Assembly: GCF_003719335.1 (NCBI RefSeq)
Contig: NZ_RIAS01000011.1
Location: 1-64,000, forward strand
Origin: Paenibacillus amylolyticus
GTDB taxonomy: Bacteria; Bacillota; Bacilli; Paenibacillales; Paenibacillaceae
Length of the DNA: 64,000 bases
Direction of reading: 5' to 3'
The notes beneath the pieces are model-generated. The model saw nothing but the letters and a program-made list of their open reading frames with translations, had not been told where the DNA came from and made no database searches. Both the position numbers and the translations under genes were made by a program. Numbering within the stretch: the first letter of the stretch is position 1; the number at the start of each line of letters is the position of its first letter. Positions 42,096 through 49,854 of the stretch are shown piece by piece.

Positions 42096-42100
42096 TCTCG

Positions 42101-43396
42101 TTACCTTGCCTGCCCGGTTGGAAGTTTAAGGATTTTGACCTGCTCCCCTGCAGCTATGCCCTTTTTCTCAGGCGGAATTACAATGAGGCAGTCACTGTCT
42201 TTAATGGTGATCATGACACTTGACTCATCCACACGCGATGCAGCTGGAGCCGCAAATACTCTTCCATCTCGAATGATCGTACGTCCACGTACAAAACGCG
42301 TGAAATTGTTCACCTTTGCATAGCCGTCCTCCAAAATTACATTCCATTCTTCCAAATAAGGATGGGCATCTGCTTGCATTGCACGAAGTGTGGGACGAAC
42401 AAACAGATTAAATCCAACAAAACACGCGCCCGGATTGCCTGACAATGCAAATAAAAGCTTGTCCTTATATATGGCAGCCGTAGTTACACTGCCTGGACGC
42501 ATCGTGACTTTGTTAAAGAGAAGTTGCATCTGTTCTTCCAGCACAAGTTCGCCCATAATATCGTAGTCCCCAACGGACACGCCACCTGTCGTCACAACGA
42601 TATCATTGTCACGAATCGCTTCCTCCAGTTTTGCCCTGGCTGTATTCACATCATCTGCAATGGCTCCGTACATGACCGGCTCTCCCCCCGCTTCAACAAC
42701 CAGAGATCGTAACATATAGCTGTTGCTGTTGCGGATTCGACCCGGTTGCAGCGGCTCATGAACTTCAAGCAACTCCGTTCCTGTAGCAAAAATAGCCACC
42801 TTAGGTCGTTCAAAGACCGGCACTTCTGCCACACCAAACGTTGCCAGCACAGATTGTTCGCCTGCTCCGATTACAGTACCGGCCTCAATCAGTTGTTGTC
42901 CCACCTGCACTTCAAGCCCAATGGGAGTAATATTAGCCCCAGTCTGGATCTGACGTTTTAGAGCAATCCAGTGCTCACCTTGTTCTTGCTTGCTTTCCGT
43001 CATCTCCATCATAACGACAGCATCCGTGCCATCGGGTACTTGAGCACCGGTCATGATTCTTGCGGCCGTTCCAGGTGTAATAGTGTGTTCTGGTGTATAT
43101 CCGCACGGGATTTCATCAATAACGCGAAACCACACTTGATGATCACTTGTAGCTGCAGCCGTATCTGCACTTTGAATCGCGAAACCATCCATACCTGATC
43201 TGCGGAAAAAAGGATACGCGTGCGGGGCTTCAATCGACACTGCAAGTGTGCGGCCGTGTGAATCAGCAAGGGGCACATGTTCAATCCGACCTGCGGATAC
43301 CTGAGCAGCGATTCTGCTCTGTGCTTCCGACACTTGTACAGCCGTACGATGGAATTTGGCGGTAGTCATATCATATGAATGGGAACTTTGTTTCAC
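42101..43396 (-). CDS. moeA: Molybdopterin molybdenumtransferase MoeA
   Basis: 431 aa. Inserts molybdenum into molybdopterin. Domain motifs in order: RRSGMDGFAIQS near the N-terminus, MTGAQVPDGTDAVV, TTGGVSVGDYD and LSGNPGACFVGFN of the MoeA/MogA-like domain, then the C-terminal domain IV. The GTG at 43396 was chosen because AGGAGG lies nine bases upstream; the ATG at 43369 has no site and the ATG at 43426 precedes the ribosome site. A promoter (43434-43462) is visible upstream. Confidence 0.95.
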   Translation of the reverse strand: MKQSSHSYDMTTAKFHRTAVQVSEAQSRIAAQVSAGRIEHVPLADSHGRTLAVSIEAPHAYPFFRRSGMDGFAIQSADTAAATSDHQVWFRVIDEIPCGYTPEHTITPGTAARIMTGAQVPDGTDAVVMMEMTESKQEQGEHWIALKRQIQTGANITPIGLEVQVGQQLIEAGTVIGAGEQSVLATFGVAEVPVFERPKVAIFATGTELLEVHEPLQPGRIRNSNSYMLRSLVVEAGGEPVMYGAIADDVNTARAKLEEAIRDNDIVVTTGGVSVGDYDIMGELVLEEQMQLLFNKVTMRPGSVTTAAIYKDKLLFALSGNPGACFVGFNLFVRPTLRAMQADAHPYLEEWNVILEDGYAKVNNFTRFVRGRTIIRDGRVFAAPAASRVDESSVMITIKDSDCLIVIPPEKKGIAAGEQVKILKLPTGQAR

Positions 43397-43433
43397 AGTA
43401 ACATTCCTCCTGAAGTCTTTTCTCATTTAAGAA

Positions 43434-43462
43434 AGTGTAGCCCGAATATATGCCGATGACAA
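43434..43462 (-). promoter_or_regulatory. Sigma-A promoter of moeA-mobB
   Basis: Minus strand TTGTCA (43462-43457), a 17-base spacer and TACACT (43439-43434) lie about 40 bases before the moeA start. No Moco riboswitch was recognised between. Confidence 0.55.
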
Positions 43463-43578
43463 GTCGATTGCTCACTGAATCAGAACAAAAAGAATGTTTA
43501 GGATACTCAAGGCCAACAGGTAACATGAAATACGCTGCCTTTGCACATAATAGCATTCGATAACGGGAGGTGATCGCG

Positions 43579-43869
43579 ATGAATCATCATTGTGAATTAT
43601 GCGGGAGAGAACCCGTTGAGACTACAGTTCATCATTTAACGCCAAAGGAAATGGGCGGTAGCTTCTTGCCCACAGCCAATCTATGTATTCCTTGCCACAA
43701 ACAAATTCACTCGTTATATACAAATCGAGACCTCGTCACGCTGGGACTGACGGATCTGCAATCTCTGCGGACAGATGAACGAATTATTCCTTACCTGCGC
43801 TGGATACGCAAACAACCTGCTTCTACGATCCCTCGCGTTCGCAAATCCCATCACGTCCGTAAATCATAA
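43579..43869 (+). CDS. HNH-type small protein
   Basis: 96 aa. Paired CxxC zinc motifs (HCELCGREPVETTVHHLTP and NLCIPCHKQIHSLY) frame an HNH-like core (HHLTPKE...N...H). This suggests a small HNH endonuclease or nucleic-acid binding protein; the catalytic His pair is present. Alternative: only a structural zinc protein. Start 43579 has GGGAGGTG six bases upstream; the track GTG at 43570 overlaps that site. It is followed by a bidirectional terminator. Confidence 0.75.
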   Translation: MNHHCELCGREPVETTVHHLTPKEMGGSFLPTANLCIPCHKQIHSLYTNRDLVTLGLTDLQSLRTDERIIPYLRWIRKQPASTIPRVRKSHHVRKS

Positions 43870-43931
43870 AAAATAACAGTAACAAGGTGCTGCTGACATA
43901 TTCGCCAGTCTCACCATGCTACTGTTATTTC
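43870..43931. terminator. Bidirectional terminator between the HNH and DUF4247 genes
   Basis: AAATAACAGTA pairs with TACTGTTATTT across a long loop, with A/T tracts on both sides. It lies between two convergent genes and can serve both. Confidence 0.8.
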
Positions 43932-43983
43932 GTCTTACATCATAATTATCCTATAAATCATAAGTATGAGGCTCTTCGAAATG

Positions 43984-44733
43984 TTATCTTCGCCTCATAA
44001 TCCTGCCGCCACCGACCCTGGTCTTTGGCTTTTTGTAAGATTTTTTCGGTGAATCAAACAAGCCACCCAAACCTCCGCTACTTTTGTTGCGATCGATGCT
44101 TCCTCTACTTTGATCCTTTTTGCGGTCAAACAAACCGCCGCCAGAACCAACACTTGTGTCCTTATCACTGCCGCGCCGTGTAATGGAGCCTTTTCGCTCA
44201 ACGGTAATAGGCGGAGCCAACTTTTTATCATTGCTCGTTGGCGCCCGATAGGATCCCGCACTCGGTTTGTACGTATCCCGTTCCGTGTATCCCCGATAGT
44301 TGCCTGACCCGCGTCCACTAAAAGTATCAAACAAATTCCCAATCAGGGTTGCCGTCAGATATCCTTGTAAAAAGGAAGAGCTATAGTTCTGACGAACATA
44401 TTCCTTGGAATCGACTTCGACGAGCGTATCTTCTGGTTTCTTAGGATCTTGTTGCAAATGATAATATTGGTCTTGATACACCAGGAACATACGCTCTGTA
44501 TTTTCTGCCGAAATCTGGTCGGGTTTTCGTTGATCGGACAGCTCCTTTGCCACTTCAGGAACCGTGCGATCTACAGCCCGATACACATAAGACGTGGATT
44601 GACCGCTGCCACTTACCGATTCAAGAGGATATGTATCTTGTACGGAAGGAGCTGCGCCACACGCAGACAGCAGAGACATCACAAGGCTGAGGACCAGCAT
44701 TAACTTTAATCCATGTGCCAAGCGTTTTTTCAT
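43984..44733 (-). CDS. DUF4247 domain-containing lipoprotein
   Basis: 249 aa. Signal peptide with lipobox SLLSAC. DUF4247-like region with VYRAVDRTVPEVAKEL and ENTERMFLVYQDQYYHLQQ, then a Gly/Ser/Arg-rich tail with repeated GGLFDRKK/GGLGGLFDSPKK units and a strongly basic end (IMRRR). Found next to PspA/DUF350/DUF4178 genes in Bacillales, which supports an envelope role. It lies 11 bases after the DUF4178 gene and probably in the same operon. AGGAG precedes the ATG. Confidence 0.75.
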   Translation of the reverse strand: MKKRLAHGLKLMLVLSLVMSLLSACGAAPSVQDTYPLESVSGSGQSTSYVYRAVDRTVPEVAKELSDQRKPDQISAENTERMFLVYQDQYYHLQQDPKKPEDTLVEVDSKEYVRQNYSSSFLQGYLTATLIGNLFDTFSGRGSGNYRGYTERDTYKPSAGSYRAPTSNDKKLAPPITVERKGSITRRGSDKDTSVGSGGGLFDRKKDQSRGSIDRNKSSGGLGGLFDSPKKSYKKPKTRVGGGRIMRRR

Positions 44734-44744
44734 TGGAACCTCTC

Positions 44745-45251
44745 CTAGTTCGAACGAATCACTTTGATATCCGCAGGAAGAATGGACTCACCCTCGTAGA
44801 GGTTAAACCTTCTGTCTTGCCATTCCACACGAAGAAGTTTGTTATCATCCGATTGATACTGCCACACAAGCTGCTCACCAGCCTGACCATAAGGTGTTCT
44901 CCCCACGGTCTGAACCATACCTCCATACTCTTCCTCCAAATGATACACATGATCATCCAGTTCAAGAATCGTTGGCACCTCGTCAGGGGCATCAAGTCTC
45001 CCATCAATAGGCGTATACAGGGCATAACGTGTTATTTCACGTTCTTCTACATGCAAATATCGAAATGCACTTCCGTCCTGCAACGTTAATACAACTGCAT
45101 TACGAGCCCGATTTTGTACCCTGCCAACCACTTCATAGGTAACTAAAGACACTTCGCAGATATCCCCAGGAGCAAGCTGGAGCATCGTTTTTTCCACTTT
45201 GGGCGGCTCGGGCTTTGTTAGTATTCCTTTAATACGTTTCCATACACTCAT
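44745..45251 (-). CDS. DUF4178 domain-containing protein
   Basis: 168 aa. No membrane segment. DUF4178 pattern: LAPGDICEVSLVTYEVVGRV, AFRYLHVEERE and HVYHLEEEYGGMVQTVGR; family proteins are encoded with PspA, DUF350 and polyamine-linked genes. Function unknown. The ATG at 45251 is preceded by AGGAG. It lies in the operon pspA, DUF350, DUF4178, DUF4247, with 31 bases to the DUF350 gene. Confidence 0.85.
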   Translation of the reverse strand: MSVWKRIKGILTKPEPPKVEKTMLQLAPGDICEVSLVTYEVVGRVQNRARNAVVLTLQDGSAFRYLHVEEREITRYALYTPIDGRLDAPDEVPTILELDDHVYHLEEEYGGMVQTVGRTPYGQAGEQLVWQYQSDDNKLLRVEWQDRRFNLYEGESILPADIKVIRSN

Positions 45252-45282
45252 GCCAATTACTCCTGTTCCTTATCTTATCGGC

Positions 45283-45684
45283 TTACAAGCACGCTGCAAT
45301 AATCAATGCGCCTACGATATGCAAAGCGCCGGAGAACAATCCATACCCTGTCTTACCTTGTTGTATTCCCGTATCCAGATCCAATGTGGCCCATTTGCGA
45401 ATCATAAAGTGAACGACACTTTCCAGAATCAATAAAATGATGAAAGATACGACTGAAACAAGCAACGCTTCTCCAAGATGTCCTGCTGTTGAGATGGATG
45501 TTGCAAGCACGTATCCTTGCGCAAATAACTTCATCACCATCCGGGTCGTGACTGCCATATTGCCAGCTTTAACTTCTGCAAAATCCTTGTATTTCGTAAA
45601 GAGTGAATCCACATACATCAGTACAAACAGCAAAACCGAACCTGAAAACGTCCAGACCAGCATCGCCAAAATGTTCAAATCCAT
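45283..45684 (-). CDS. DUF350 family membrane protein (YjfL-like)
   Basis: 133 aa with four predicted membrane segments. The family pattern includes STAGHLGEALLVSVVSFIIL and WATLDLDTGIQQGKTGYGLFSGALHIVGA. In E. coli the relative YjfL is encoded with the PspA paralogue YjfJ. A strong GTGGAGG precedes the ATG. It lies 95 bases after pspA, in the same orientation. Confidence 0.87.
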   Translation of the reverse strand: MDLNILAMLVWTFSGSVLLFVLMYVDSLFTKYKDFAEVKAGNMAVTTRMVMKLFAQGYVLATSISTAGHLGEALLVSVVSFIILLILESVVHFMIRKWATLDLDTGIQQGKTGYGLFSGALHIVGALIIAACL

Positions 45685-45779
45685 TTACACAGCCTCCACT
45701 TATCAACATGATCCGCATTTAAAAGCGAAGGAGAAACGCTGTTCCCCTCCGCTGGTTAACCCTGCTGAACGCCAAGGTG

Positions 45780-46451
45780 TTAGTTTTTATTTTCGTACTG
45801 TTTCATGAGTGCAGCAAGTTCATCCTCAACAGCCGCATCTTTACCAAGTTTCTCAAATTCCTCGTCAAGTGATTTGCCTTTGGAAGACATTTCGTTGCTT
45901 GCTTCAGCCTGAGCTTCCATCTGCATCATTTTCTCTTCCATACGTTTCAGGCCAGCACTTGCCGTGTCTGAGCTAAATCCATTCAGTGCTTTGTTGATTT
46001 CGGTTTGTGCTTTGGCTGCGTTATAACGAGCGACCAGCGTTTCGCGTTTATTTTTCATCTGCGTTAATTGTTTGCGCATCTCATCGAGTTTACCACGAAG
46101 ATTGTCTGCGGACGCTTTGTTTTGATCGTAGCTGGCTTTGTATTCCACCATTTTCTCTTCCGCTGCTTTTTTCTCTTCCAGAGCGCGGCGAGCAAGGTCC
46201 ATGTTCTGTGCACGCGCTGCCGTGTGAGCCTGCTCTTCACGTTTTTTCACGAGTGCTTCCTGTTCCTCGAACAATTGCTTGAACTTCTTCTCGATCGCGA
46301 TTTGTGCGGCTACTGCTTTCTCTGCATCTTCCAGATCTTCTTGCATGTCACGGATATATTGATCCGTCATCTTGATTGGATCTTCAGCTTTGTCGATAAT
46401 CGCATTGATGTTAGACATTGTCAGGTCACGTAATCTTTTAAAAATGGACAT
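45780..46451 (-). CDS. pspA: Phage shock protein A (PspA/IM30 family)
   Basis: 223 aa, almost entirely helical and charged, as in the ESCRT-III-like PspA/IM30 fold. Start MSIFKRLRDLTMSNINAII fits the amphipathic helix 0; the central long coiled coil contains KRETLVARYNAAKAQTEI. It protects or repairs the cytoplasmic membrane under stress. The ATG at 46451 has GGGAGGAATAACCTA upstream; the reading from 46523 would run through the promoter. A sigma-W-type promoter lies 45 bases upstream. Its operon continues with DUF350, DUF4178 and DUF4247. Confidence 0.93.
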   Translation of the reverse strand: MSIFKRLRDLTMSNINAIIDKAEDPIKMTDQYIRDMQEDLEDAEKAVAAQIAIEKKFKQLFEEQEALVKKREEQAHTAARAQNMDLARRALEEKKAAEEKMVEYKASYDQNKASADNLRGKLDEMRKQLTQMKNKRETLVARYNAAKAQTEINKALNGFSSDTASAGLKRMEEKMMQMEAQAEASNEMSSKGKSLDEEFEKLGKDAAVEDELAALMKQYENKN

Positions 46452-46496
46452 TAGGTTATTCCTCCCAGTGGATTGTGCATTGTATATAAAGATACA

Positions 46497-46522
46497 TACG
46501 TTACAATCTGCAACTCGTTTCA
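46497..46522 (-). promoter_or_regulatory. ECF sigma-W-type promoter of the pspA operon
   Basis: Minus strand TGAAAC (46522-46517), exactly 16 bases, then CGTA (46500-46497). This matches the B. subtilis sigma-W consensus (TGAAAC-N16-CGTA) exactly, and places transcription start about 40 bases before pspA. Confidence 0.82.
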
Positions 46523-46633
46523 ATTTTACAAAAAAAAATTAAAACTTGATGACCACATCTAATATTAGGAGGATTACCACTTCAGATTTCACTTATCCAG
46601 ACATTTAACTTTTGACTTGTTACCCGGAGAGTT

Positions 46634-46969
46634 CTACACTATTTTTTTATTCAAATGTTCATCCATTAGTCTCTCAGCAGTCAGCACGATCTCATCGATC
46701 TGCACTCGTGTAATGCTGTCAAAATGAATGCCCATAATAACAGTTACCGTAACTTTCAGTTGCAGAGCCGCTTTGCGAGCAAGACGCTCACATAGTTCTT
46801 GTTCCTTATGTCCCGGAATATGTACCGTCGTTCCACTAACCCGATCATGGTCAACATAGAATGTAGCTACAGCCCCAATATGAGCTTTACCACCCGTAAC
46901 CAGAAATACCTTGTCCTGCCCTGCCTCGAAAACCTCTAAACGAATCGACTTCAAATCATATGTACTCAT
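46634..46969 (-). CDS. Small protein, possibly LpdD-like (prenylated-flavin chaperone fold)
   Basis: 111 aa, no signal peptide. Segments GGKAHIGAVATFYVDHDRV, TVHIPGHKEQELCERLARKAA and VTVTVIMGIHFDSITRVQIDEIV look like a compact alpha/beta fold recalling the small LpdD-type accessory proteins of gallate decarboxylases. This identification is from memory and weak. No UbiD-type decarboxylase is nearby. GGTGGAGAG lies upstream of the ATG. Monocistronic. Confidence 0.45.
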   Translation of the reverse strand: MSTYDLKSIRLEVFEAGQDKVFLVTGGKAHIGAVATFYVDHDRVSGTTVHIPGHKEQELCERLARKAALQLKVTVTVIMGIHFDSITRVQIDEIVLTAERLMDEHLNKKIV

Positions 46970-47123
46970 CGTCTCTCCACCTATCCTTCTCTATATGTTA
47001 TATATGGTGGAATTATGGCTTTCATGACCTGATGATGCAATGAAACTTCTCACACACGCATAAAAGAAGCATGCAGCGGGCATACCATAGAGAACGCAAT
47101 TTTGAAAAAAGGAGGCCGTTAAC

Positions 47124-47942
47124 ATGCGAATACGCCTCGTCTTGCTCGCACTCGTTACCATTATATGTTCTGGGGTTTATACAGCTCCTTTAGCCCCTGC
47201 TCCTGTGTCCGCTGCTTCATCGGAGGAACCTTCTGCAAACCCCAGTGATACACCGGCTTCTGACTCAGGTGTTAGAGAAGAACAGTTGACTCTAGGCCAA
47301 CTCCGGCAGAAGTACGCAGATACGTTCAAAACCAATGGCCCTTCCACCAAACAAGTTGCGCTGACTTTTGATGATGTGCCTGATCCGAGATTTACGCCGC
47401 AGGTACTTGATGTATTAAAAAAATATAAGGTTCGTGCCACCTTTTTTGTTGTCGGCAGTCGTGCAGAGAAACACCCGGACTTGGTGAAACGTATGGTGAA
47501 AGAAGGACATATCGTCGGTAATCACAGCTACAATCATCCTGAATTCAGCAAGTTATCGATGACTGCCTTTCGCAAACAAATAGTACATACCGGCGATATT
47601 ATTCACCGCCTGACGGGATATACGCCCAAAATGATTCGTCCTCCATATGGGGACATTAACGAAGAACAGTTGCGATGGGCTGCAAAACAGCACTACAGCA
47701 TCGTGAATTGGAATGTGGATTCTCTCGATTGGAAAGGACTAGACAAGGAAAAGGTAAAACATAATATTCTGACCGCGGTGAAACCTGGTTCCATCGTATT
47801 ACAACATGCTGGTGGCGGTACAGGTTCGAACTTGAAAGGTACAGTAGAGGCTTTGCCCGAGGTTATTGAGGAATTGCGAAACCGAGGGTATGAATTAGTT
47901 ACATTGGACGAGATGCTTAAACTGCCAAAAGAAAAACAATAA
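47124..47942 (+). CDS. Secreted polysaccharide deacetylase (NodB domain)
   Basis: 272 aa. Signal peptide (about 30 residues, ending near VSAAS), a Pro/Ser-rich linker, then a NodB domain: TFDDVPDPRF (catalytic/metal Asp pair), HSYNHPEF (metal His), RPPYGDIN, and VLQHAGGG near the end. It deacetylates a glycan such as peptidoglycan N-acetylglucosamine or chitin-like polymers outside the cell. GGAGG precedes the ATG. A strong terminator follows. Confidence 0.9.
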   Translation: MRIRLVLLALVTIICSGVYTAPLAPAPVSAASSEEPSANPSDTPASDSGVREEQLTLGQLRQKYADTFKTNGPSTKQVALTFDDVPDPRFTPQVLDVLKKYKVRATFFVVGSRAEKHPDLVKRMVKEGHIVGNHSYNHPEFSKLSMTAFRKQIVHTGDIIHRLTGYTPKMIRPPYGDINEEQLRWAAKQHYSIVNWNVDSLDWKGLDKEKVKHNILTAVKPGSIVLQHAGGGTGSNLKGTVEALPEVIEELRNRGYELVTLDEMLKLPKEKQ

Positions 47943-47948
47943 ATAATA

Positions 47949-48015
47949 AAACAGGGTGTCTCTCTACGTAATCATGAATCGTGCCTATCATGATTACGCA
48001 AGAACACCCTGTTTA
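47949..48015 (+). terminator. Terminator of the polysaccharide deacetylase gene
   Basis: AAACAGGGTGT/ACACCCTGTTT with an inner GTAATCATGA/TCATGATTAC stem. It is symmetric enough to stop both strands between convergent genes. Confidence 0.88.
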
Positions 48016-48070
48016 TGTTAATTCTCTATTCAACTCATCCCCCATATACAGACAGGGGAGGGTTTAAGCC

Positions 48071-48742
48071 TTATTTTAAAATGTACAACTCAATATCCTG
48101 AAAACCAAACGAACTAACAAACTGTTTGCTCCCAGGGATAAAGATGTCAATGCGATTTCCCTTAATTGCGCTACCTGCATCCAAAGCCGTTGCTACGAAA
48201 GCCTGTTTCGGCAATCCAGGGTGCGTATGACCTGTCACCAACACCTTGGTTCCAAAAGGAATAATCTTTGGATCCACTGCGATCGTGCCGAGTTCGAGCG
48301 GGTTGCCAAAATAATCAACGGGGCCCCATCCACCGTTCTCGGATGCATCCGCGGAATACGCTGTTGCTTTAACATTCAGCGTTTTGCTGTAGTCAAACGT
48401 TTTTCCCCAAGCCTGTACAACTTTATTATCTGTATTCACATCCAGGCTTGCAGCAGTAACCGTTTTTTCCTGCGACTTCGCTTGAACCGGTGCCGCTTCT
48501 ACTTTGTTTTCGTTACCTGGGATTGTAATTTTCAAACCACCATAGATGTTATAAGGTGAGATGTCTTTGTTCGTTTTAATCAATGTGTTCATGTCAACGC
48601 CGTATTGCTTAGATAAGGTGAAGAAGGTATCCCCTTCTTTGGCCACATGAACGGAATCCGCGTGAGCCGGGACGGCTTGAATGAATAGAATGGATGTCAG
48701 TAGTGCGATGGCAGTTTTGGCTAAACGTTTCTTGTTATACAT
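48071..48742 (-). CDS. LysM and 3D (Asp-Asp-Asp) domain cell-wall protein
   Basis: 223 aa. Signal peptide (ending near AHADS), a LysM peptidoglycan-binding repeat (HVAKEGDTFFTLSKQYGVDMNTLIKTN, near residue 35), a linker and a 3D domain with the lytic-transglycosylase-like Asp triad pattern ATAYSADASENGGW, TIAVDPKIIPFGTKV and ATALDAGSAIKGNRID. It resembles B. subtilis YocH. It is preceded by a c-di-AMP riboswitch, which fits control of autolysin-like proteins by osmotic signalling. GGGAGGAAG precedes the ATG. Confidence 0.9.
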   Translation of the reverse strand: MYNKKRLAKTAIALLTSILFIQAVPAHADSVHVAKEGDTFFTLSKQYGVDMNTLIKTNKDISPYNIYGGLKITIPGNENKVEAAPVQAKSQEKTVTAASLDVNTDNKVVQAWGKTFDYSKTLNVKATAYSADASENGGWGPVDYFGNPLELGTIAVDPKIIPFGTKVLVTGHTHPGLPKQAFVATALDAGSAIKGNRIDIFIPGSKQFVSSFGFQDIELYILK

Positions 48743-48756
48743 GGTCTTCCTCCCTC

Positions 48757-48935
48757 ATGATGCCTGCGAAGTTAGTTGTCGGATTCGGATGGAGGAGCCC
48801 ACCCTATAGGCTGTACGTGACACGCTGAAGCATTATGTATTCCTAATTCACCCCAAGCAGCATATTTCTGATATGCCTTCATATGTCTGCATTGTTACAT
48901 CCCCCGCACTTCCGCTTCGGAAGTTTCGGCAGTCT
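48757..48935 (-). ncRNA. c-di-AMP riboswitch (ydaO-yuaA type)
   Basis: Minus-strand motifs in order: GCGGGGGATGTAAC, GCTTGGGGTGAATTAGG, AGGGTGGGCTCCTCC, then CATCCGAATCCGACAACTAAC followed by TTCGCAGGCATC. These match the remembered conserved blocks of the ydaO-yuaA element (GGGGGA, GGGGTGAATCC, CCGAATCCG(T)CAGCTAACCTCGTAAGC). It lies in the leader of a secreted cell-wall hydrolase, its classic target type. In known cases c-di-AMP binding turns such genes off. No separate terminator was recognised before the ribosome site, so the expression mechanism is open. Confidence 0.85.
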
Positions 48936-49053
48936 TGAATATATCACAATTTTGTAACCTAAAGATGTAGTAAATGTTTCCATTTGGCGTTTTAATTCAA
49001 TATACAGGTAACAGAAAAGTTACTTTTTCGGCTCTACCTTTTCTGCAAACAAC

Positions 49054-49094
49054 AAAAAAGCGTTACCGGATCTTTCAATCCGATAACGCTTTTA
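49054..49094 (-). terminator. Terminator of the amino-acid ABC transporter operon
   Basis: AAAAGCGTTACCGGAT pairs with ATCCGATAACGCTTTT around CTTTCA, with T-tracts on the minus strand. Confidence 0.92.
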
Positions 49095-49125
49095 TTCTTT
49101 GATTCTATATAAAGAATGGGATGAA

Positions 49126-49854
49126 TTAAAGTACTTTTGCAAGAAAGTCTCGAGTACGCGGATGTTTTGGTGCTCCAAACACTTCATCCGGGGTACCTTC
49201 CTCAACGATGACACCGCCGTCCATAAATAGAATGCGGTCACCCACCTCACGCGCAAAACCCATCTCATGCGTTACAATGACCATCGTCATTCCGCCTTCA
49301 GCAAGACGTTTCATGACTTCCAATACCTCTCCAACCATCTCCGGATCAAGGGCCGATGTAGGCTCATCAAACAGCATCACATGCGGCTGCATCGCGAGCG
49401 CTCTTGCAATGGCAATCCGTTGCTTTTGTCCACCGGACAGCTGGTTCGGATATACATCTTTTTTGTCCGCCAAACCGACTGTCTTTAGTAGATCCTCGGC
49501 AATTTTGTTAGCCTCATCCGTGGATTGTTTTTTCACCTTGATCGGAGCAATCGTGATATTTTGCTGAACCGTTTTATGAGGGAACAGATTAAAGTGCTGG
49601 AACACCATGCCCATCTTCTCACGTGTAGCATTAATGTTATGCTTGGGATCAGTAATCGATACACCTTCGAAATCAATCTGTCCCGATGATGGTTGCTCCA
49701 GCAGGTTCAGACAGCGCAAAAATGTACTTTTTCCCGAACCCGAAGGACCAATAACTACAACGACCTCACCTTTGCCAATCGTCACGTCAATGCCTTTCAG
49801 GACATCGTTTTTACCGTATGATTTGTGTAATTGTCTAACGTCTATCACTTGCAC
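49126..49854 (-). CDS. Polar amino-acid ABC transporter ATP-binding protein (GlnQ type)
   Basis: 242 aa. Walker A GPSGSGKST, signature LSGGQKQRIAIARALA, Walker B VMLFDEPTSALDPEMV and a GMVFQHFNLFPHKTV Q-loop typical of the polar amino-acid (HAAT/PAAT) subfamily. It powers the import of an amino acid together with the fused permease/binding protein, whose gene ends 20 bases inside this one. It starts at GTG 49854 with AAAGGAAG upstream. Confidence 0.93.
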   Translation of the reverse strand: MQVIDVRQLHKSYGKNDVLKGIDVTIGKGEVVVVIGPSGSGKSTFLRCLNLLEQPSSGQIDFEGVSITDPKHNINATREKMGMVFQHFNLFPHKTVQQNITIAPIKVKKQSTDEANKIAEDLLKTVGLADKKDVYPNQLSGGQKQRIAIARALAMQPHVMLFDEPTSALDPEMVGEVLEVMKRLAEGGMTMVIVTHEMGFAREVGDRILFMDGGVIVEEGTPDEVFGAPKHPRTRDFLAKVL

